This document shows, piece by piece, positions 1 through 6,985 of a stretch of DNA of 20,967 nt (the stretch's first letter is position 1; each line of letters starts with the position of its first letter). The stretch is taken from positions 1 through 20,967 of the IMG/VR virus record IMGVR_UViG_3300043470_000404, one strand, 5' to 3'. Made by a program: the position numbers and the translations under genes. Under the pieces are notes generated by a model. The model made no database searches and was not told the origin of the DNA. It was given only the letters and a program-made list of their open reading frames with translations. This DNA is from a virus.

Positions 1-52
1 TTTATTTCCGCTCGTGGCTTTGTTGAGTAGCCCTGTATTCGGATAGTATATA

Positions 53-84
53 TTGTATGTATTAACCGGGACGTACTCTATAAT
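53..84 (+). promoter_or_regulatory. Possible sigma70-type promoter upstream of the leader peptide gene
   Basis: A perfect TATAAT lies at 79-84. The best -35 candidate, TTGTAT at 53-58, is 20 bases away, which is longer than the usual 16-18, so the promoter is only tentative. It would transcribe the 34-codon gene at 147 and possibly the whole amidoligase cluster. It is much weaker than the two perfect promoters at 8049 and 13124. Confidence 0.25.
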
Positions 85-100
85 AGTATTATACCACACT

Positions 101-121
101 TTGTCACTGTTGTCAAGACAA
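101..121. promoter_or_regulatory. Inverted repeat, operator candidate
   Basis: TTGTCAAGACAA at 110-121 is a palindrome with 5-base arms around AA. The half-site TTGTC also occurs at 101-105. It lies just downstream of the TATAAT at 79-84 and before the ribosome binding site at 132, where a repressor would block a transcript. The arms are short, so chance is a real alternative. Confidence 0.2.
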
Positions 122-146
122 ATCGTATTGTAAGGAGTTAATATTA

Positions 147-251
147 ATGTTTGGACGTTATAAACCTCTCCGTTGGAAGTCATTTAATGTGACTTTGTGT
201 ATCATGCCTCTAACAATGTTTTCATATGCTTTAATTCTTAGCCTGCTCTAA
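147..251 (+). CDS. Small hydrophobic leader peptide, 34 residues
   Basis: ATG at 147 is preceded by a strong AAGGAG at 132-137 with 9-base spacing, and the frame stays open for 34 codons to TAA at 249-251. The N-terminal half is basic (FGRYKPLRWKS). From about residue 15 to 34 the peptide is almost wholly hydrophobic (TLCIMPLTMFSYALILSLL), like one membrane segment with the positive end inside. No family is recognised. The final codons overlap a 6-bp hairpin, CTGCTC-TAATA-GGGCAG at 243-259, which has no following T-run. It could be a membrane peptide or a translated leader. The strong ribosome binding site is the main support. Confidence 0.42.
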   Translation: MFGRYKPLRWKSFNVTLCIMPLTMFSYALILSLL

Positions 252-269
252 TAGGGCAGTGCTTTGCAA

Positions 270-346
270 GGGGATGCGGAGTTAGCCACGTAAATCGTAG
301 TATAAACGGCGTTGTGTAAGGGTTTGACTCCCTTAATTCCCAACCA
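270..346 (+). ncRNA. tRNA-like element, probably degenerate
   Basis: The 3' half reads like a tRNA. A 5-bp T-stem at 318-322/330-334 closes a 7-base loop TTTGACT (compare the canonical TTCGANY), followed by AATTCCC and a sequence ending ACCA at 343-346. GGGGAT at 270-275 pairs with ATTCCC at 336-341 (five Watson-Crick or six with one G-U) to give an acceptor stem. I could not fit a convincing D-arm or a 5-bp anticodon stem, so no anticodon is assigned. It may be a decayed tRNA, a tRNA mimic, or only a hairpin ahead of the T6 run at 348-353 acting as a weak terminator. The CCA-adding-like gene at 8132 makes it more interesting. Confidence 0.25.
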
Positions 347-386
347 ATTTTTTAATGTAGTAACTTTAATAGAAAGGTAATTAGAT

Positions 387-1235
387 ATGGTTAGTTTAAA
401 AGCACACGGGGGACACTGTTGTGGTGCCCAACATATTCATGGTTTCACACACGGTCGTGCGGCAGACATTTTAGAATTGTATCAGTTCACACAACAGCGT
501 AACCCTTGTTTACATGAAGTTATTTTAAATGAAAGCCAATGTCGCGCTAACCCAGTACTGCTCAATAAATTAGCTCAATTAGGTTATGTTTTGACTACAG
601 GGTTTGTCAACGGCAATCACGACTCTTCTGTGTATGTTTTTCATCGGGCCGGTCGGCGGCTTCCTCTTAACAACCTTAATTTTGATTGGACTGGGCAGAT
701 TGTTTCACCGTCCATTGCCGGTGTTTTACCTCGTTTACCTGTATGTTCGCCTGAAATACGGATGTTTACGGCTGTTCGTGGTGCTTATGTTTCACCCCTA
801 CACATCCGTCCCGGTGATGTATTCACATACCACAACCCACAAAATGATTTACACGGTGCCCAACTCGTTTATTTTGGCCCTAATGTTCCATCGCCGGATG
901 ATAGTAGAGTAACTTTGAGAGTTCGAGGGAATCGTCGTGTTGTTAGACGTGCAATTTCTTGTTTACGTTGGTATGAACAAGCTAATCCTCCGACTGTGGA
1001 CCAGTTGCCTTTAATTCCTTTGCAGCGTCATACCCAAAACGATAATGATATCCCTGCTCCTGTAGAGCCTCCTCAAGTGGTGTATAGCACTTATCACAAC
1101 GTCTTTAGAGACGGTCGAGTTGGTCCCGGCTACCCTAGCCTAGAAGAGGCCCGTAATGGCGCTCCACGGGTCACTGTGAGGCATCGGCAGGATGTTTACA
1201 GCGATGGGACTGTCGAGACTACTGTTTTACCATAG
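387..1235 (+). CDS. Phage protein of unknown function with a His/Cys-rich N-terminus
   Basis: This gene encodes 282 residues from ATG 387, with AAAGG at 373-377 as ribosome binding site. The N-terminus is rich in possible metal ligands (HGGHCC at 8-13, then HIHGF and HG). Residues of about 40-90 read like a domain I recall from many phage and large-virus proteins of unassigned function: EVILNESQ, then LAQLGYVLT and a VFHR end. The middle is basic (RVRGNRRVVRRAISCLRWYEQ), and a Pro-rich linker near 210-235 leads to a short C-terminal segment with two similar phrases (VFRDGRVGPG and VYSDGTVETT). There is no signal peptide or membrane segment. It opens the operon that leads into the amide-ligase cluster, so a link to that pathway is possible but unproven. 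Confidence 0.8.
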   Translation: MVSLKAHGGHCCGAQHIHGFTHGRAADILELYQFTQQRNPCLHEVILNESQCRANPVLLNKLAQLGYVLTTGFVNGNHDSSVYVFHRAGRRLPLNNLNFDWTGQIVSPSIAGVLPRLPVCSPEIRMFTAVRGAYVSPLHIRPGDVFTYHNPQNDLHGAQLVYFGPNVPSPDDSRVTLRVRGNRRVVRRAISCLRWYEQANPPTVDQLPLIPLQRHTQNDNDIPAPVEPPQVVYSTYHNVFRDGRVGPGYPSLEEARNGAPRVTVRHRQDVYSDGTVETTVLP

Positions 1236-1247
1236 GAGACTTGTATT

Positions 1248-2207
1248 ATGCTCATTAAAGACCTTGAGTTTAACCCCACGTTTACTGATACTCAATATGA
1301 TAAGTGTATCGAGTTTTTTGAAGAAGGTCCTGAAATAGTAATCGATTACTGCACTAAATACATTATTGTAGGTGACACAGTATTAATAAATGCTCCTGCC
1401 GCTTGTCACCAGGCTCTCGGCAGCCATACAGTCAAAAACGTAACTCTTGTTGCTACAGAAATAGCCTTGGTTCGTCGTAATCTACAAAATTGTGATGGTG
1501 CGATGGAGTTTTTAGATTGGATGCTTAATCATTCATTCGCCAGTAGGTTTATTGTCAACAAACCAGAGCATCGCACTCTTGAGTGGGTATCTAAAAACGG
1601 CATAATTGTATCCTCCGATGTTATGCAACCATTATTTCAAATGATTATGATTTTCTCTCGCTCTCATTCAGAGCGCAGCAGTACGCAGTTTGCTAAATGG
1701 AAAGAATTGGTCGACGATGGGTTTGACCCACATTTTGCATATCAAGTATGTATGTGTGTAACGGCAGGTGGCGGTTTGCAAACTTTTCCTGATGAAGGTA
1801 CTGTAACGACACGCACAGGCCACACAACAACCTATCTGCTAACTTTAAATAGTATGAAGATGTTTTGTGAAGGAGAGTTAGGTTCTTGTAAATACGAGAC
1901 TCGTGCTTATAAGGTCAACAAGTCTATTTATGGATGCTTTGATTTGTTTCAAGAACAAACGAGAAAAACCTACAAAGATAATTTTGTAAAAGATTTGTTT
2001 AATCAGTGTCCTGATTTCAGATTGCGAATGAAAGCGTTTCGCAACGAGGACACAGCTGTTGAAGCGTATCGTCCACCAAATCCATTCAAACGTCCTTCTA
2101 TGGTTTATGAGAAAAACCCTGACGACGTAACTTATCAAGAGTATTTTAACGTAGTAATCCCTTACATGAAAGAGAAAGGTTTGTTTTATAATGCCCCCAA
2201 CAACTAA
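1248..2207 (+). CDS. Phage protein of unknown function, 319 residues
   Basis: ATG 1248 follows AGGAG at 1234-1238 and lies 12 bases after the previous stop. I do not recognise the family. The protein is soluble and mixed alpha/beta in appearance. It has several cysteines, including a CMC at about residues 169-171 that leads into a Gly-rich turn (TAGGGLQTF). The C-terminal third is rich in charged and aromatic residues. It overlaps the next gene by 17 bases, which suggests translational coupling to the class I amidotransferase-like enzyme. The most one can say from context is that it belongs to the same transcription unit as the amidotransferase and amidoligase genes. Confidence 0.8.
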   Translation: MLIKDLEFNPTFTDTQYDKCIEFFEEGPEIVIDYCTKYIIVGDTVLINAPAACHQALGSHTVKNVTLVATEIALVRRNLQNCDGAMEFLDWMLNHSFASRFIVNKPEHRTLEWVSKNGIIVSSDVMQPLFQMIMIFSRSHSERSSTQFAKWKELVDDGFDPHFAYQVCMCVTAGGGLQTFPDEGTVTTRTGHTTTYLLTLNSMKMFCEGELGSCKYETRAYKVNKSIYGCFDLFQEQTRKTYKDNFVKDLFNQCPDFRLRMKAFRNEDTAVEAYRPPNPFKRPSMVYEKNPDDVTYQEYFNVVIPYMKEKGLFYNAPNN

Positions 2208-2934
2208 AGCACAAGAGCCCCGTAAGTGGGAACGTATTGATTTACCTGACTTTAACGGTCGAAAGGTTTTTGTTACTAACGGCGCTTTTTATTCACAGAT
2301 TATATCTTTGATGGCTTCTTGTGGAATGGAACGAGCCTCCACTGTCAAAGACGCTGACATAGTGGTGTTTTCTGGTGGTGCTGACGTTAATCCAGCTCTT
2401 TATGGACAAGAGTCTTTGCGTGAAACATCTTGGTCTGTTGACCGTGATGACGCAGAAAGAGCTGTATATAATGAAGCAGTGGAGTTGAACAAAATATTGT
2501 TCGGCATTTGTCGTGGTGCACAGTTCATTCATGTTATGAACGGTGGTCAGTTATGGCAGCATGTTGAAGGACATGGAGGCACGAACCATCTTATCACTGA
2601 CGTTGAGGACAACTATCAGGTAGTCTCCAACTCTATTCACCATCAGATGTTGATGGAGAATGAAGACATTGAGATTGTGGCAGTTTGCTCTACTCAAGTA
2701 TCTTATAAGTTTTTGTGTGACAGTATGTCGGAAGAGTTGTTTGATAATGAGACCATGCTTGAGATTGAAGCAGGGTATTATACAGATGACCGCTCGTTCT
2801 TTGTTCAAGGTCATCCAGAAGTAGGTTCTGACGCCTATCGTTCATGGTCTATGAATAAACTTTACGACCACGTTCTTGAGTGGGAGGTGTTCGACGAAGA
2901 AGATTTATACACAGTATCGGAGGAAGTAAACTAA
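2191..2934 (+). CDS. Class I glutamine amidotransferase-like hydrolase (peptidase C26, PuuD-like)
   Basis: This is a 247-residue single-domain protein of the class I GATase fold, closest in motif style to gamma-glutamyl-GABA hydrolase. FSGGADVNPALYG (60-72) is the family's Gly-rich oxyanion and substrate loop. The nucleophile elbow GICRGAQ holds Cys107, and His208 in GHPE with Glu210 completes the triad. NSIHHQ at 147-152 matches the loop before the C-terminal half in PuuD-like proteins. Such enzymes cleave gamma-glutamyl amides or release ammonia from glutamine. It overlaps the upstream gene by 17 bases and its TAA overlaps the next ATG (TAATG), so it is translationally coupled to a class II amidotransferase. 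Having both amidotransferase classes side by side is unusual. It could trim a gamma-glutamyl product made by the ligases downstream (inference). Confidence 0.88.
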   Translation: MPPTTKAQEPRKWERIDLPDFNGRKVFVTNGAFYSQIISLMASCGMERASTVKDADIVVFSGGADVNPALYGQESLRETSWSVDRDDAERAVYNEAVELNKILFGICRGAQFIHVMNGGQLWQHVEGHGGTNHLITDVEDNYQVVSNSIHHQMLMENEDIEIVAVCSTQVSYKFLCDSMSEELFDNETMLEIEAGYYTDDRSFFVQGHPEVGSDAYRSWSMNKLYDHVLEWEVFDEEDLYTVSEEVN

Positions 2935-4370
2935 TGTGTGGTATTGTAGGTATGGCCGGCAAGATAAATCTTCTTGCTAAGAACACATTGTTCAAGGACA
3001 TGATGGACGTCTGTCAAATACGTGGTCGTGACAGTGCTGGTGTAATCAAGGTCCGCAACGACGCAGACCAGTCATATACATGGGTCAAGGCTGTTGGACC
3101 GCCGTCTAATCTGTTTGACTATCGCAAGTATGAGTCAGAGATTGAGCGTGGTGATGCAGTCGCACTCATTGGTCACACTCGTTCACGCACAGTGGGTGAT
3201 ATCAACCTTAAGAACGCCCATCCTTTTGATTATCCTGATGAGGCGATTGTAGGTGTTCATAACGGGACTTTGCGAGAGCATCACACTTTAGACGGCCATG
3301 TTTATGGTAAAGTAGATAGCGATATCTTGTACGGACATCTTGCTAAAAACGGTGCAGAAGAGACTTTTAATGTGGTCAAGGGAGCCTACGCTTGCGTGTG
3401 GTGGGATGGCACTAAAAAGACTCTTAACTTTATCCGCAATAATGAACGACCTTTGTGGTTTACTTGGTCTAAAGACATGGAAATGATGTTTTGGGCTTCT
3501 GAAATCTGGATGTTTGGTGCAATTGAGCGTAAGCTAGATTTATGGAACGGTATTAAGGACGACGGAGAGGGCAAATATATACAGATAAAACCTCATTCGT
3601 GGTGGGCTTTTACTATCAATCCTAAAGCAGTAAAAGACGAAGCCGTCCTTACAATGAAGCCTCAACGGACTATTGAACCTAAGGCCGAGCCTGTCCGTTA
3701 CACTGGTAATTATGGAGTGCAAGGAGGTAAGAGTTGGACTCGTGACCCCCTAGATGGAGACTGGAAGCCGAATACAGGAGGAGAGGTAACTAACCCTTTT
3801 CGGGTAAACAATCTCGACGACGAGGTAGAGGACATACTTCCGTGGACGGCGGAAGGACCGCCACCCCACCTCGACCTAAAGGCTACCATTGGCAATCCGG
3901 CAGAGTCTGGGAATACAAACATTGGCAACGTATCTTTCATGAAGACTTCAGTGAAAGACTCGGCTTCCTCAACGGACACGAGTTCTTCGCCTCGATTTCC
4001 GAAAAAGATTCTTTGCCTTCCTCCCAAGAATTTGCAGAACTCTCCGCCAATCAGCAAAAGAAAGCCCTTAGGCGAATTAATAAAGTCGCCCGGAAACATC
4101 GTATCTCTTTCCGAACAACGGAAACCCCCCCTGCTGCCAGTGTCGGTTAGAGAAGTTAAAAAAGTTGGCATGTTTATCCGAGATAACCTCAAGGGTATTG
4201 AGTATAGTGTTGAGGAGTTTGAACAAAACACTAAAGGTATCTGCTGTCACTGCAAGGAACCAGTAGGAGACCTATCTGAAGTTCATGAATTTATTAATGA
4301 ACGTAATTTTATTTGTACGACTTGCGTAACACCTAATGAAGTAGTAGTTCCCACTTTTGTTTATAAATAA
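2934..4370 (+). CDS. Class II glutamine amidotransferase (Ntn hydrolase) with disordered linker and zinc-ribbon tail
   Basis: The correct start is ATG 2934 (GGAGGA at 2919-2924), because the protein must begin Met-Cys so that Cys2 becomes the N-terminal nucleophile. An in-frame upstream start would bury it. The protein has 478 residues. Residues 2-230 form a GlmS/PurF-type glutaminase domain: MCGIVGMAG, RGRDSAG (31-37), GHTRSRT (80-86), NAHPF (94-98), VHNGTL (108-113) and DSD (128-130). This domain hydrolyses glutamine and channels ammonia. The tail ends in a CxxC pair at 437-440 and another at 461-464, a likely zinc knuckle. No synthase domain of GlmS, AsnB or PurF type follows, so the ammonia acceptor must be another protein, probably a neighbouring ligase. 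The linker at about residues 310-400 is low-complexity in this frame while another frame looks coding (see 3842-4150). Confidence 0.87.
   Translation: MCGIVGMAGKINLLAKNTLFKDMMDVCQIRGRDSAGVIKVRNDADQSYTWVKAVGPPSNLFDYRKYESEIERGDAVALIGHTRSRTVGDINLKNAHPFDYPDEAIVGVHNGTLREHHTLDGHVYGKVDSDILYGHLAKNGAEETFNVVKGAYACVWWDGTKKTLNFIRNNERPLWFTWSKDMEMMFWASEIWMFGAIERKLDLWNGIKDDGEGKYIQIKPHSWWAFTINPKAVKDEAVLTMKPQRTIEPKAEPVRYTGNYGVQGGKSWTRDPLDGDWKPNTGGEVTNPFRVNNLDDEVEDILPWTAEGPPPHLDLKATIGNPAESGNTNIGNVSFMKTSVKDSASSTDTSSSPRFPKKILCLPPKNLQNSPPISKRKPLGELIKSPGNIVSLSEQRKPPLLPVSVREVKKVGMFIRDNLKGIEYSVEEFEQNTKGICCHCKEPVGDLSEVHEFINERNFICTTCVTPNEVVVPTFVYK
3842..4150 (+). other. Alternative-frame protein-like segment inside the class II amidotransferase gene
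   Basis: The frame starting at GTG 3842 is open for 102 codons to TAG 4148-4150 and reads like a real globular sequence rich in Trp, Tyr, Phe and charged residues (GYHWQSGRVWEYKHWQRIF, then LGFLNGHEFF). The host gene's own frame over the same bases is Ser/Pro/Lys-rich and unfolded-looking. There is an AGAGGA at 3827-3832, 9 bases before GTG, so it could be a nested gene. It could instead be part of the amidotransferase. One extra C in the C4 run at 3864-3867 and one fewer in the C7 run at 4125-4131 would join both frames smoothly. I cannot tell which from one sequence. Confidence 0.4.
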
Positions 4371-4382
4371 GGAAGGTATATT

Positions 4383-5285
4383 ATGAGTGCATTTACAATT
4401 GGAGCTGACCCTGAGTTGTTTCTTCGGGAGAATGGTAAAGCAATTAGTGCTTTTGGAATGGTCGAAGGTACTAAAGAAAGTCCCCATAAAACTTCTAACG
4501 GAGCATACCAAGTAGACGGTATGGCACTAGAGTTTAACATTGACCCAGTTAGCACTGTTGGTGCGTTTGAACAGTTCAATATCAACATCATCAAAACTAT
4601 TCAAGAAATGAAGCAACGGGTATCTCAGAACAGTGATGTCAAGAAGTATACGTTCGCCATTCAACCTACTCAAGATTTTGATGAAAAGTACCTTGAGAGT
4701 CAGCCTGCTGCTGCGCTTGAATTGGGTTGTGACCCTGATTTTAACGCATACACTGGTGAAGAGAACCCTCGTCCAGACGGCACTCGCACTTTCCGTACCG
4801 CGGCAGGACACATTCACGTAGGATGGGGTGCCAACATTCCGACTGACAATGAAGAACACCGTGAAATTTGTAACAACTTTGTCAAGATGTTGGACGCTAC
4901 TGTAGGTATGTTCATGACGTTTATTGACCGCGACCCTCGTCGGCGTGAGATGTATGGTAAAGCCGGAGCATGTCGTTACAAACCATACGGAGTAGAGTAT
5001 CGGACACCATCTAACGTGTGGATTATTAATCGTGACCGCCGTGAAGTAATGTATACACTTGTTCAAATAGCCATTGGAAAGATGCGTAATGACATGTCTG
5101 TAATTGATGTCACTGGTTTGAACGAGGAAGAGATACAATTTGTGATAAACACAGGAGACTATAAGACAGCAAAACGTCTAGTGGACCGTCAATTAGGATT
5201 TGTACCAGTGTGGAAGAAGATTTGTGAAGACAAGCGTCTCGTGAATCCAGTAAAAGAAACTGTCGAAATTGAGGATGCGTTCTAA
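4383..5285 (+). CDS. phiEco32-type COOH-NH2 ligase (amidoligase, type 2)
   Basis: This 300-residue protein has the hallmark N-terminus GADPELFL (7-14), followed by the family's conserved acidic beta segment QVDGMALEFN (43-52), AAGHIHVGW (140-148) and the basic loop around GACRYKPYGVEYRTPSNVW (195-213). These Glu/His/Arg motifs match the glutamine-synthetase-fold carboxylate-amine ligases first noted in phage phiEco32. They use ATP to join a carboxylate to an amine through an acyl phosphate. The start at ATG 4383 has GGAAGG at 4371-4376. The stop overlaps the next ATG (TAATG at 5282-5287). It has its own place between the class II amidotransferase and a second, more distant amidoligase. The substrate is unknown; a glutamate- or peptide-containing product is inferred from family behaviour. 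Confidence 0.88.
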   Translation: MSAFTIGADPELFLRENGKAISAFGMVEGTKESPHKTSNGAYQVDGMALEFNIDPVSTVGAFEQFNINIIKTIQEMKQRVSQNSDVKKYTFAIQPTQDFDEKYLESQPAAALELGCDPDFNAYTGEENPRPDGTRTFRTAAGHIHVGWGANIPTDNEEHREICNNFVKMLDATVGMFMTFIDRDPRRREMYGKAGACRYKPYGVEYRTPSNVWIINRDRREVMYTLVQIAIGKMRNDMSVIDVTGLNEEEIQFVINTGDYKTAKRLVDRQLGFVPVWKKICEDKRLVNPVKETVEIEDAF

Positions 5286-5950
5286 TGGCTGACATTTTCT
5301 GGACTGATTCTAATCAAGCGCGTGAGCGATTAGCCGGCACTGTTGTTTTGTATGATGGGCTGCCTGTTTTTATTTCTAACGTAGAGGATGGTGAAAACTT
5401 TAACGATGGTGTTCCCCGCGCCAACATTACTTTTTGTGGAGACACAGAAGGAAATCGTCAACGTAAGCGTCTTGACTCTCCTAAATTTAATAAGTTCCGT
5501 AGTTTACCTGAATTAGGTTGGTTGAATACTACCAAGTACGGGGCTATTTTACTTTCTCGTAAGGCTACTCGCAGTAGATTACACGGCCTTAATTCTAGTA
5601 ACATTAGAGGGCAGTTCTTTCATAATATTGGAGAGTATTCACTTGCGCCCTATGAACGTGTATGGGATGCTTTTTACAACTCATCTTCTTTTGTAGATTT
5701 GTGTAAAGATATATACCCCGCACTAGGAGATGTGCTACTTAATGTGCAAGAAGAAAGCGCCCTTGCTTTCTCACGCAAGTTTGTTGTGTATCGTGACACA
5801 TTAGGGTTACGATGGTTGTATCGTGAGACAGAACGTATTGGTATTTTTACTAACTCCAATTCTCTTAATCTTCTTGAGAAGTTCAAGTTCTATCGTGAAG
5901 AAATAATGAACGACCGCAAATTTACACTTGACAACATACAGGAGTATTGA
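5285..5950 (+). CDS. Conserved amidoligase-cluster protein of unknown function
   Basis: This gene encodes 221 residues, translationally coupled to the amidoligase before it. The N-terminal half has a small beta-rich look: LAGTVVLYDGLPVFISNV near residues 16-33, then a basic RQRKRLDSPKFNKFR and a GWLNT turn near 78, followed by RSRLHGLNSSNIRGQF near 97-112. I recall a phage family with this pattern of phrases lying next to amidoligases, but it has no known activity. The C-terminal half is helical and hydrophilic. No metal-binding cluster, signal peptide or membrane span is present. Its fixed place between two ligases suggests an accessory subunit or substrate-recognition partner. That is inference from position alone. 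Confidence 0.8.
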   Translation: MADIFWTDSNQARERLAGTVVLYDGLPVFISNVEDGENFNDGVPRANITFCGDTEGNRQRKRLDSPKFNKFRSLPELGWLNTTKYGAILLSRKATRSRLHGLNSSNIRGQFFHNIGEYSLAPYERVWDAFYNSSSFVDLCKDIYPALGDVLLNVQEESALAFSRKFVVYRDTLGLRWLYRETERIGIFTNSNSLNLLEKFKFYREEIMNDRKFTLDNIQEY

Positions 5951-5954
5951 TATA

Positions 5955-6947
5955 ATGTCTGATGGAAATACAGAGTTTTTTAAAAATTATCGCAAAGCTT
6001 TTGCCAAGAAGCCTGGTATTCCAGGTCTAGATCTTAATCGTCCTTTGTATACAGGCAATGTTCCTGTAGGAACTATCGGACTTGAACTGGAAATTGAGGG
6101 TCGCAATCTTATTAATAATAGTGGCGATTTATTTGATATTACGGGACCTACTACCGCAGCACGTTGGCTAGCTAAGGCAGACGGGTCATTGCGCAACGGA
6201 GGTATTGAATATGTTTTGTCTGTTCCTTGCGCAGTAGATGAGACAGCCGACCTTGTCAAAGGATTGTTTAAGAAGTTTAAGTCAGCTGGTTCTAGGATTG
6301 AGAATAGTAATCGTTGTTCAACTCATGTTCACATAAACGTAGGCGAACAGCGTATCAATGTCCTAACATCTATTCTTATATTGTGGGCAGTATTTGAGGA
6401 ACAACTTATCAAATGGCACGGTATAAACCGTACTCGTAACCACTTCTGCCTAGGTTTTAAGGACAGTAATACCACACTTAACATGTGGAAAACACTTCTT
6501 CGTCACGGTCAATTACCACGAGAAGAAGGTGGTAAGTATTCTGCTTTGAATATTCTAACTTTGTGGCGCTTTGGTTCGTTCGAGTTTCGCTGTGGTCAAG
6601 AACCTAATGACCCAGAAAAGGTAATTATTTGGGCAAAGTTCTTGCATTACTTTGTTAAGTATGCTATTTCTAATTACACTAATCCGTATCAAATTGCTTA
6701 CGACATTTCTGAGCAAGGAGCTATGTTGATGCTTGAGAATATCTGCAAGCAAGACGAAGAACTAGCTTCCTTTTACAAAGACATTATCGGCGAACAATTT
6801 GAACGACAGTTCAACGAGAGTTGCATGGAGTCTTTCCGAATTGTGCAATCCTTGTGCTTTGAGTTTCCTTGGAATGACTGGAACCCTTTGATTAACAAGC
6901 AGTATGTCCCAAACCCTTTCAGCAAAGCAAAGAGACCGGTCATGTAG
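5955..6947 (+). CDS. Amidoligase (Amidoligase_2-like COOH-NH2 ligase)
   Basis: The start is ATG 5955, chosen because AGGAG at 5940-5944 lies 10 bases upstream; a TTG at 5928 in frame has no good site. The protein has 330 residues. After a 35-residue N-terminal extension containing GIPGLD (21-26) comes the catalytic pattern of the glutamine-synthetase-like amidoligases: GLELEIEG (42-49), KADGSLRNGGIEYVLSVP (74-91), STHVHINVG (122-130), then FEFRCGQEPNDPEKVIIW in the last third. The two Glu-rich strands and the His pair should bind magnesium-ATP. It is only distantly similar to the ligase at 4383, so the phage has two different amide-forming enzymes that probably act on different steps or substrates. 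The GIPGLD motif recurs, even at DNA level, just before the small peptide gene at 6986. Confidence 0.87.
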   Translation: MSDGNTEFFKNYRKAFAKKPGIPGLDLNRPLYTGNVPVGTIGLELEIEGRNLINNSGDLFDITGPTTAARWLAKADGSLRNGGIEYVLSVPCAVDETADLVKGLFKKFKSAGSRIENSNRCSTHVHINVGEQRINVLTSILILWAVFEEQLIKWHGINRTRNHFCLGFKDSNTTLNMWKTLLRHGQLPREEGGKYSALNILTLWRFGSFEFRCGQEPNDPEKVIIWAKFLHYFVKYAISNYTNPYQIAYDISEQGAMLMLENICKQDEELASFYKDIIGEQFERQFNESCMESFRIVQSLCFEFPWNDWNPLINKQYVPNPFSKAKRPVM

Positions 6948-6966
6948 GTACTAGGCGGATACGTTA

Positions 6967-6984
6967 TGGTATTCCAGGTCTAGA
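6967..6984 (+). repeat. 18-base direct repeat of a segment of the preceding amidoligase gene
   Basis: TGGTATTCCAGGTCTAGA occurs exactly at 6014-6031, where it encodes GIPGLD in the amidoligase N-terminal extension, and again here just before the ATG of the small peptide gene. In the peptide's own frame it again reads GIPGLD. The flanks differ, so this is a short duplicated or recombined block, or a conserved coding motif, not an assembly overlap. Confidence 0.85.
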
Positions 6985-6985
6985 C

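Noticed and set aside
243-259. Intrinsic terminator after the leader peptide
   Set aside because: The 6-bp hairpin is real, but no T-run follows it.
604-912. Hydrophobic 102-codon frame inside the first gene
   Set aside because: It lies fully inside 387-1235 in another frame, has no ATG or ribosome site at its start, and the hydrophobic look comes from T-rich codons read out of frame.
3710-4231. 173-codon - strand frame over the amidotransferase linker
   Set aside because: It follows from the lack of stops in a low-complexity stretch. It has no ribosome site and no recognisable protein pattern. The + strand alternative frame is the better explanation.
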